NCBI GenBank assembly: GCA_012934845.2
Contig: WNNJ02003540.1
Location: 1-64,000 of the forward strand
Direction: 5' to 3'
From: Pomphorhynchus laevis
Taxonomy: Eukaryota; Acanthocephala; Palaeacanthocephala; Echinorhynchida; Pomphorhynchidae
Length of the DNA: 64,000 bases
Positions 55,342-64,000 of this stretch are shown here, in pieces. Position numbers and translations under genes: made by a program. Below the pieces are notes generated by a model. It was not told where the DNA came from. It saw nothing but the letters and a program-made list of their open reading frames with translations, and searched no databases. Every line of letters begins with the position of its first letter. Position 1 is the stretch's first letter.

Positions 55342-58300
55342 AATGCCCACAGTTAAGTGTAGCTAACTGATATGCTACGCTAAATCATGTCATTGATATT
55401 TGATGCTAAGCTTAGATTATCTAATGGCATATGGCATAGCTAATTTTTTACATAGACTGAAATTCATAATTTAGTTGTATTTTGTTTTCCTATCAAGTTT
55501 CTGGAACTTCGCCAATCGGTATATTAGCAGAATAAAGTACATGTGTAGAAGTAATAATATTCCAGCTTCTATATTAAATCTCCTTTTTATAAATATCCTG
55601 ACGATATTCTGTGATTTAAAGGTGAGGATTTAAAATCTGTGAAATCTCTGCAATCTTTGAAAGTCATTTTATTCAATAATTATTTTACGGATAACAGCTA
55701 CTCAATATTCTGAAGCTGTAAAGCTATTTCATATTTAACTAATATAGTTTTAATCTTATCTTTGGATATATGCATTTGCGCATTCTTCCATAGTCAAAAA
55801 AATTACAATTTATAGATATTTTATTTAAAGTTATAGTAGTATTTCAAAATTGTAAAGTTAAAACAGTTATTCAAAAATGTTTAAAATGCAGTTTTTTTGC
55901 TAGATAACTTTGACAACTAAATCCAAATCCACTTAAGTAAATAACAATTTAACAAAATGTGAATAATTGCATTAATTGATTTTCAAAAATAAATAATTGA
56001 ATTATTTAAAAATCTATATATTGTGCAGTAATTATGTAGCCTATAAAACTCACCTATATTCACTTATTCTGTAAGTGAATACTCTGTAGTCTCAAAATAT
56101 TACTTTATTGCGAGTATTTGTGGTGCCAAGTTAAATACGACTTGAATAGTTGTCAATTAAAGGAGTTAACCAGATGTAGCGTTTTTACAAATAAGTGCTA
56201 TATTAAACAATGGATGCGACTGTTTTCTTTCCTCCGTATATTCTACAACTATATTAAATGACTACGGCAGTGTGACAGCTATATTCAATACATTAGGTAA
56301 AAATTTGTGCGAGAAAGAGGTACTGTTAATCCAATCGCAATAATTGTGTTTATCAAAGAAACCATAACTATATGGAGACGTTTAACAACCCAGCATTAGT
56401 ATGCTGGAGGTGATAATAATGTTAGATACTAGAAGAGAAAGTTGGAGAAGACGTTTTATCTGCTCACCAGATTGACTTTCGCTGTATCGTTCTCTATTTG
56501 GTTAATTGTGTTTGCAGTAAAAATCGCAAATTTATGGAGTATTTCCTGTAAAGAAGAGCAAACTCTGTATTTATACGAATATCGACAGAACTTCTGGCAA
56601 TAATTAGGCAATATTTTGCTAATACGAATTATCATAACATGCACATAGATTATAACATAACGAGGTTAGGCTCACATTTTTTCCATTCATCCTGAAAATA
56701 ATACTAATTCTATCAATATTAGCATCTACCAAGTCAAGTTAACATATATCAAAACAGACAAATTATTAAGTAAATAATTTTTACTAAGAAAATATCATGA
56801 GAATTGTAATTTTACAAATAACAAGGAGATAGGCATTTGAAAATTACAAAATGCGATATAAATGTATAAGTTTTGTTCGAAAGCATTTCTTAATTATTCA
56901 TTTAAAAAAACAATTAATTCCTAATATGGACTTATTGAAGTAAGAGTTCATACAACATAGTCTATTTTTCAAATAAAAATTGATCAAGTAAATAGCTTAT
57001 TAATAGTTAATATCCGAAGGAACAATATCATTTAAATATCAAAAGTAGATGTCAACTTAATCGAAACTTATTTTTGAGCGTAATTGACTTATTACAAAAA
57101 CGATCCTTTTGTTTTGAAGCAAAAGGAATTTGAAGTAAACAATTTGCCTTCCGTCAGTCATAAAATTAGTTAATTTTCCAGCTAAAAATAAATGATTAAT
57201 CAACATTTGTGTGGCTAGTAAATGCTTACTATCTATCGATTGATTATCTACTAATAATCAATCATTTTTCAAGGGATTGATTATCTTACTAAAGAAAGAT
57301 GTTCTAGGAAGGGGTGGTCAACCGCTAGTAAGCGTGCCAAACATGGCAAGATTACTTTTTCTGGCACGCGTATAACTTTATCTCGTGATCTTTCATTGAA
57401 CAATCTTTTACTGTTGAAATCCTTAACGAACACATACTAATGAACGTTATATAATCCTAATAACGTTCATTCATTCCAATGAACGTTACCACCGAATGTA
57501 TATGTTAGTAATATATATGTTCATATATTATAGGTTCATATATGTATATATAGCATATTTACATAAATGACATATATAGTATATATTTATATACTATCCA
57601 TATATGGCATATATGTTCATATGTATAGCTTATGAAATCTCAAAATATTTAAAGATGTTCATAAGCTAATTCGTTGTTTTGACGACTTTTATTAAACGGT
57701 ATTATATTTTATTTTCTGAGAACTGAGGGTTTTTATTTTCAATTTTACAAGTGAATGTATGTATTGCACATTAAACAATAAGCTGACTAAGGCCGAGTGG
57801 CCGAAAAGTTTGTAATTGGATTATGGATTAAACCTATGGATTCGGTTTCATAAACTTAGCACAGTTCCCAATTGTATAACAGACAAATGTTGAAATGCTG
57901 TCAGACTATAACATTTGTCGACATTTCTCAGTATTTTACTAAACATTTGTGATTGTTCGTATCACATTAAAACTATTTATAGCTTTTACGCGTATTTTTT
58001 ATTTTTCAAGCTCACAACAGAAATTAACAGGGAAAATTTTTAAGCTTCAAAACTCCTTATCAAAAAACAGCTGGTCAATCCTTAACTATGCAAGGAGGTA
58101 AGTGTCAGTGTACAGACGATAATACTTGTACCTCTTAAAATTGAACATCGCGTTCACGCAAACGTTATTACTAATTATTTAATTAATAACAATATATACC
58201 TGTATTCTCTGGATCTCTACCTGCGAGAATGACAGAATTTCCCTCAATAAGTGAATTAGGCTCGTTGAATAAACGTGTAATCTTAAGTACTCGCCAGTGA

Positions 58301-58489
58301 TCATACAACAGAATGCTACTGTTCATCTAATAATTTAAAAAACAAGTTAATAAAATTAAAACCATATTAAGATTTAGAAACAGATTAAAATTTATAAATT
58401 TGAGGTCCTATATAAACATCAAAAATCGGTGTTGTAACCTGTTGATTTCCGAAAATATATCTTAGTCTTCTGCTACATTCCCACACTTA
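55342..58489. other. Long AT-rich interval with no defined gene
   Basis: One small plus-strand open stretch, 56433-56603 (KRKLEKTFYLLTRLTFAVSF..., 56 residues with a probable membrane helix, preceded by TAG and lacking an ATG), could be a last exon but is unsupported. A microrepeat of tatatg words occurs at 57500-57620. Nothing else recognised. Confidence 0.4.
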
Positions 58490-58880
58490 ATGTTCACTTC
58501 GACAACTGTCTTTCTCCCGATCCATTCGTTCGCGACCAAACCTGATCTTGCAATCTCCTACTTCGTGACCTTCACCGTGTTAAGAGCTCGCTTGATTTTA
58601 AGTCTTGCTACTCTCCTTTCTCCAGACTATTCGTTTCCTAAAATCGACTATTACTTCAGTCTTTTTGCTTTATCCTCCAAATCTTCTCTTATTCTTCTCC
58701 AGCTCGTTGTGAATTCAGCTGTGCGAATAAATTTTCGTCTTCGCCACTTTGACCATATTTTCTCTTGCCTCTCTAAACTCAACTGTCTAAGTATAGAAAA
58801 CGGCATTCTATTCCGTATCATTTGTATCACTCTTCGATTCTTTTCTTCAAACTCGCCTTCTTATCTAATATTAATATGTT
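58490..58880 (+). mobile_element. L2-like LINE tail fragment
   Basis: Encodes FPKIDYYFSLFALSSKSSLI then NSAVRINFRLRHFDHIFSCL, matching the PKIDYCLSLFA / INSTVRVIIRLRRFD tail at 28.2 kb. The open stretch begins further upstream (58490), which includes the preceding region. Confidence 0.65.
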
Positions 58881-59675
58881 TATTTAATTTTAATATGTTA
58901 AGACATATTAATATTAATATTAAGACAATTCAGCCTACTAATAACTTCAATTCAGCCTACTAATAACTTCAAAACATATTGTAATTTAATATTAATATCA
59001 TATGAACCAATGATCAATAAATTTATCTATTCTCCATAATAAGGGTTTTCTTGAATCAATTTATCGTTATGATAATTTATATTTTATTTTTGTATAGTTC
59101 ATGTTATTCAAAAATTAAACAATTCTAGAATTATCATTATGACGTATTTTAAAAATGGTACCGGGAATTTTTTCCATAAGCGGTTCTGGCTTTGAGAAAA
59201 ATTTTTATTTTTGAACAATTTCAGTCTACTTTAATCCTGTTTTAACAAAATTTTAAAAAAGGTAAAAAAATAAATTAATTTAATATTTTAATGCCTCTGT
59301 ATTGAAATTCGATCAAAATGACAAGGTGATAATTTGATAATCAAAGTAAAGCAACATTTGATATTGTGTTATAACAGATAACAATATAACAGATATTGTG
59401 TTATATCTTTTTAAGATATTTTAAAATATTTCAGGTGTTATTTTGCTTTATTCGAACTGTATAATAAATTTTTGAAAAATTCACTGAAGGTCTCAGAACC
59501 GAATCATATTTTACTTCAGTAAAGTAATTTTGTATAGCATTCGTTAGTTCAGTATATATAATATGTTATATTATACTTAAGTGTTATGTTATATTATATA
59601 TTATATTTAACCTACAAAAATATATCTAAATAAAATGAAAATGTATACTCATTACATTACATTACATTATGTATT
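58881..59675. other. AT-rich gene-free interval
   Basis: Short duplications (aattcagcctactaataacttca twice at 58927-58975). No gene. Confidence 0.4.
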
Positions 59676-61658
59676 TAAAAATACATATAAATAAGTTCAT
59701 TACAGATCAATAATATACATAATATCTTTTTAATAAGGAAATACATAGACAATAAATTATGATTTTTATTCAAATTTGAAAACACCTTTGAGTAAAATTT
59801 AATATTTATCATTAATATTAGATATATTCTTGGTTATACACAATAGAAGGAATCACAATTACAAGTTTCCAGATTACAAGTTTACACAGTTTGACAAGTT
59901 TATCAAGTTTGACATCTTGATAAATATCTGGTCCATATCGTATCCTCAGTTCCGTTCTGTCTTTGAACTATAGCATAGTGGTTGTTTGCATGTCTTAACT
60001 TTACTTTTTCAACAGGAACTTCGTATTTACTAGTTCGATTGAATCGCTTAACAAATACTTCGTCGGATGAAACTAGCCAGTCCGGGATGCACCTACCGCT
60101 TTCGATTTTCGTGCGAAGTCGAAGAGCCGTGAATGTGGTGCTGTATAGCGGTACAAAACAGAGATCTCACCGCATTAAAGGCATCTCGGAGTACGCTTTG
60201 CCATTTCTCAATGCCGAGTGATAACCCATGTAGACGTAGGGTAATTGCTTTCCAAATGATATCATTGTATTTTTCCACTTGTCCATTTGATGATGGATGA
60301 TAAGGAGTCGAATGTGATAGTGATATTCCTTTCTGAGCTAGATTGGATATTATTTGTTGTTAAATCGGATAGTACATTTCATAACATATTGAAGGTTACA
60401 CTGGAAGTTTGATGAAGCCATACTGACGTTTAAATCGGAGGTGTATTTGCACAAGCTGTAATTGTTCACCATGTCTGAACAACGCCTTGCAAGAATGTCC
60501 ATCTACGTGAACATCGTAATACTTTAATCTTGCATGAGTTACCTCGCTTCGGACACAGGTCGCTGTGACAGCGGACGAAGATGCCCTTTTAGACTTGCAC
60601 ACGGGCAAAGTGTCCTCTTTTGTTGCACTTTCGACATACAGCGTTTTGCGCTGGGCAGAAAGTTCGAGAATGTCTTGGGTTACCACAAAAATAACACTTT
60701 AAATTAGAATGGACTGCTGTACACTCACCAACTTGCGAAGCGTCGTCATATGTTTGAGATTTATTATCAGGTGAGATTTCGTTGATCGATACAAACTCAC
60801 TGACCTGTTGAGATGTTGTAGAAGTAGTCTCTTTGAATGTTAGTGCTTGGTTGTGAGCAGATTCGATAATCCGTGCGTTCTTATAGGTGTCTTCCTTTAT
60901 TAACGTTGAAGATTCTAAAAGATTTTCTCGTATCACTTGAGATGATATACCGGCGACAAAAGCGTCACACAGAAAGTAATCACGACGCTCTTCTGCTGAA
61001 ACTGGCTAAAATACAATTTGTTTGCCTAAAGATTCGAGAGATTGAATGAACTGATCGATCGTTTGACCTTCTACTTGACGTATATTATGCAATTGATGTC
61101 GTAGGAATACATCACTCTCTTGTTTGTGAAATTTTGACTTGAGCACTTCTATCGCAGAATCGTGGGAAGTACATCTGTCGATTAGTTAAAACACTGATGA
61201 TGAGACATGGTTGACCAGTAAATCCAGTTTCTGAGCGTCATTGACATCACTGAGAGTTGAATAAAAGCTTCAAAACGCCGGTGCCAATGCATTCACTCTT
61301 TAGAGGATGATCCCTGATCCAACGACAGGTCTAGAATTGAGGGCTTGAGAAGCTTATCAATTTGAACAATGTATTAAATAAATTGTACCGAGAGACCTAA
61401 CAAGACAATAGCAATTAAATGCTTTACTCACTACATCTAAAAATACATATAAATAAGTTCATTACAGATCAATAATATACATTATATATCTTTTTAATAA
61501 GGAAATACAAAGACAATTAATTTTGATTTTTATTTAAATTCGAAAACACATTTGAGTAAAATTTAATATTTATAATATTAATATTAGGAATATTCTTGGT
61601 TATATATACATACAATATAAGGAATCACAATTACAAGTTTCCAGATTACAAGTTTACA
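59676..61658 (-). mobile_element. Fossil: Ty3-type LTR retrotransposon, internally reduced
   Basis: About 2.0 kb on the minus strand. The two ends are direct repeats (59676-59886 and 61438-61658, starting taaaaatacatataaataag) that differ by scattered substitutions and small indels, so it is not very recent. Parts seen: a gag-type CCHC zinc-knuckle region (about 60580-60940) and an integrase-type fragment (about 60090-60280). Most of pol is absent. Broken in many places. Confidence 0.7.
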
Positions 61659-61744
61659 AAACAGTTCTCATTGATTATTAAACTGATTACAATAAATTAT
61701 CCATCGTCAATTAACGACTATGACAATTACTATAACGATTATAA

Positions 61745-63730
61745 ATGGTCAATTCAATTCGGCCGTCGAACTTCTCCGGCGTTGTTCCTTACAATTTGAA
61801 TAAGGCGACTGACCAACTGTCTGAACTGCGAAAAAGTATCGCAAGTTTCGCAGATAGACCAGGTCACGGTTTAGATCGCCTCCAGTCGCAACACGTGAAG
61901 GATATAATTGCCTTTTCATCAGGTAAAGCAGTACACACTCTTGAGAACGCTTTATTTCGTGTAATCGATATTTTCCTAAGCGGTAAACTTGATACCTAAC
62001 GCAGCTTAGCTGTTTTGCATCCGCCTCATTATGCGCCTCCGCAAAGAAGATGACGGTATAAGACCTATCGCCATTGGCTGTACCATTTGCTGCTTATTCC
62101 GCTCGGAAACATCGGTGTCGCTCTTGCAGTTAACCCAATTGCACATTCACTTCAATCAATTTACAACGCTTGGTACTTGAATCTTGGTACTTGACATGAC
62201 TATAAGAGATGAAGCACATTTTGTCCTGAAGGACTTGGAAAAACACATACGGGAATCGAGAATATTAGGCTTGGACTTAAATCTGGAAAAAGTGCGAGCT
62301 CTTCATAATAAATGTCGGGGAAGAGGGTAAACACAAACAATATTCAGTAATTTCGAGAATTAAGCACTAAGAATCAGACTTATAACATTAGATCAACTAA
62401 ACCTCGTTCATTAGATCAACTAAACCTCGTTTATTAGATCAACTGAACATCGGGAAGAGGGAAAACGCCAATCAATAATCAGCAATTTCGAGAATTTAAC
62501 ACCGGGGATCAGACTTATAACATTAGATTAACTGAACATCCTAGGTAGTTGTGTTTTGAAGGAGAACATTACAGAAGAGGTTAACCCCATCATCCCAAAT
62601 GTGTTCAAGAGATGCTGGGATTAAGGCTCACGAGGTACTGTTCTTCATAAAAACTGACTGTACTTGCCCAAAACCTTTGTATAGGTTTTAGACGGCACCT
62701 TTTTCGATCATTGCAAGGACCTTGGGAAACTCGATTGGATTATCATGAACATCCTAGAGGAAATCCTGAATTGTTCGTTGTCTGAAGATGCTTGGCGTCA
62801 AGTCTCCCTGCCAATCTCTGGCTGACTAGGTGCACACTACCGTAGACTTTTCACTATCTGACTTTCTTTCGTCGGTGAGAGCGATCAGTGTCCATACCAA
62901 AACCATTTTAGGCAAACCTCTTAAGTGTCATCTTTCAAGGAGAGTTTGCGTAAATGCCAGGATTTAACAGATCAGATCACACTTTAAAGCATTGTGACAA
63001 ACTGTTATCCTGGGATTTACCTATCGTTCAACATTTCTACAAGCTTCCTCCAACATGTTGGTGCCCAGGATCAGACTATTAGCTTCTACTAAAAATTCGG
63101 TGCATAGCTCAACGCACTTCCGATGCCAAACCTAGGCATCCTTTTAAACGGCGACGCGATGAGGATATCAGTGTCTATAAGATTGAGCATCCCGATATCT
63201 GAGACACACCTATGCATATACGGCGTAATTGTGGAGACAACGGGAAGACATGGCTTATTATGCAAACAGTCAAAGGGTCGATATCCAAGGCACGCCGAAA
63301 TAAATAGCTTTATTAGCCGTGTTTTAAATACTGTAAGCGCTCCCAACATTCTAGAGTCGCCCAATTTATGCAGGCTAGATGGACGTCGGTGCGATTGAGA
63401 GACTGTTTTGCCCTGGTTCCAAGGCAAATGCCTCCTGTGGGATGCAACTTGTGTATACACTATGACCGACAGCAACAGCAAACACGAGTCTTAGCAATAG
63501 GAAGAGTAACCACAGTGGCAGATGAACGGTAGCGACATAAATACCGCCACCTATCCCAGTCTAATTACTTTATCCACATCGGAGTTTAACCGTGTAGAGC
63601 GCTGGGCGAGTCCGCGCTGCTTCTCAGTCGAGATATTGGACACAGCCTCAAGAAAGCGACAGGATATCCCCGTGGAAACGCCGTAAGCGTTTTGGACAAT
63701 GCGCAAAAGGGAGAATGCCTGAGGACGTGG
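61745..63730 (+). mobile_element. RLE-type LINE, family B (degraded)
   Basis: Plus strand: NFSGVVPYNLNKATDQLSEL, RPGHGLDRLQSQHVKDIIAF and ALFRVIDIFLSGKLD (61745-61999, RT fingers), then KEDDGIRPIAIGCTICC (about 62040), decayed thumb pieces, and MRISVSIRLSIPI, CIYGVIVETTGRHGLLC, GRYPRHAEINSF, LCRLDGRRCD and FQGKCLLWDATCVYT (63160-63460). The last part matches the zinc-motif plus D-G...WDATC endonuclease of the copy at 37.9-39.8 kb. Palm motifs A-C are missing or scrambled; multiple breaks. Confidence 0.75.
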
Positions 63731-64000
63731 ATGAACTGAAGCATTATCATGTCTTTTAGTTGCGATATATAATATAAGGAGCAACTTAGTAAAGCACGTG
63801 TGAGTTTGTTTTTGGTAAGTTTAACTTGATCATTGTATTATATTTTTCGTATTAAAAAAATCTCTCTTTAAAAAATAATAATAATTATTAATATTTAAAA
63901 CATCTATATAGGATTTTTATTTAAACTTTAAAACATTTCTCTCTATAAACATTTGTTTGATGTTCACAAGCACTAAACATTTGTATATATCACTTGTGAA
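63731..64000. other. AT-rich end of window
   Basis: Nothing recognised. Confidence 0.4.

Noticed and set aside
57785-57860. tRNA-like look of aaggccgagtggccgaaaag
   Set aside because: Resembles the D-arm of tRNA-Ser/Leu, but no acceptor stem, anticodon arm or T arm can be formed.
58085-58140. Tiny cysteine-containing reading MQGGKCQCTDDNTCTS
   Set aside because: Sixteen codons, no signal peptide, no upstream exon or repeat support; too short to separate from chance.
1-64000. CRISPR arrays, operons or prokaryotic signals
   Set aside because: None present; introns, LINEs and PLEs show a eukaryotic genome. The short direct repeats seen are tandem minisatellites without unique spacers.

Overview
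This is a strongly AT-rich window of eukaryotic, almost certainly invertebrate animal, nuclear DNA. A spliced RPL27 gene of exactly the animal length, an AK6-type adenylate kinase and a four-LIM-domain protein mark a metazoan host. The introns I can define include two of 54 nt. The transposon community is CR1-like and L2-like LINEs, LINEs with a restriction-like endonuclease (RLE), Penelope-like elements (PLEs) and Ty3-type remnants. I cannot place the species; an ecdysozoan is plausible but that is inference.

Layout. 0-1.6 kb: RPL27 (minus). 1.6-4.3 kb: AT-rich PLE debris. 4.3-23 kb: dense nest of LINE fragments in both orientations, including a nearly open RLE-type LINE (12.5-14.4 kb), an RT-only LINE (14.5-16.9 kb), and a 275-bp, almost perfect inverted repeat enclosing a tRNA-Val(AAC) gene (18.9-19.9 kb). 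23.2-28 kb: an almost intact CR1-like LINE with overlapping ORF1 and ORF2 and only three in-frame stops in ORF2. 28.2-29.5 kb: L2-like pieces. 30-31.6 kb: PLE copies. 31.7-36 kb: host-gene island with AK6, a GC-rich terminal-inverted-repeat element and the four-LIM gene. 37.8-39.9 kb: degraded RLE LINE of a second family. 40.8-48.4 kb: several PLE copies, one split by a LINE insertion with a 15-bp target duplication. 46.8-54.3 kb: two paralogous, unrecognised small secreted protein genes (minus). 55-58.4 kb: AT-rich, nearly empty. 58.5-63.8 kb: L2-like tail, a Ty3-type fossil with terminal repeats, and another RLE LINE.

The most novel points are: (a) the secreted family, with a signal-peptide exon, a C-x5-C-x7-C-x3-C exon and an acidic Ser/Asp-rich tail exon joined by phase-1 introns, plus a relic duplicated exon; (b) conserved structured blocks at PLE ends that carry hammerhead-ribozyme core motifs in a permuted order, and a second unrelated sequence pair with the same core; (c) a GIY-YIG-like tail upstream, not downstream, of the PLE reverse transcriptase; (d) the near-perfect inverted repeat around tRNA-Val. 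Positions and splice sites were read by eye; no alignment or database search was run.
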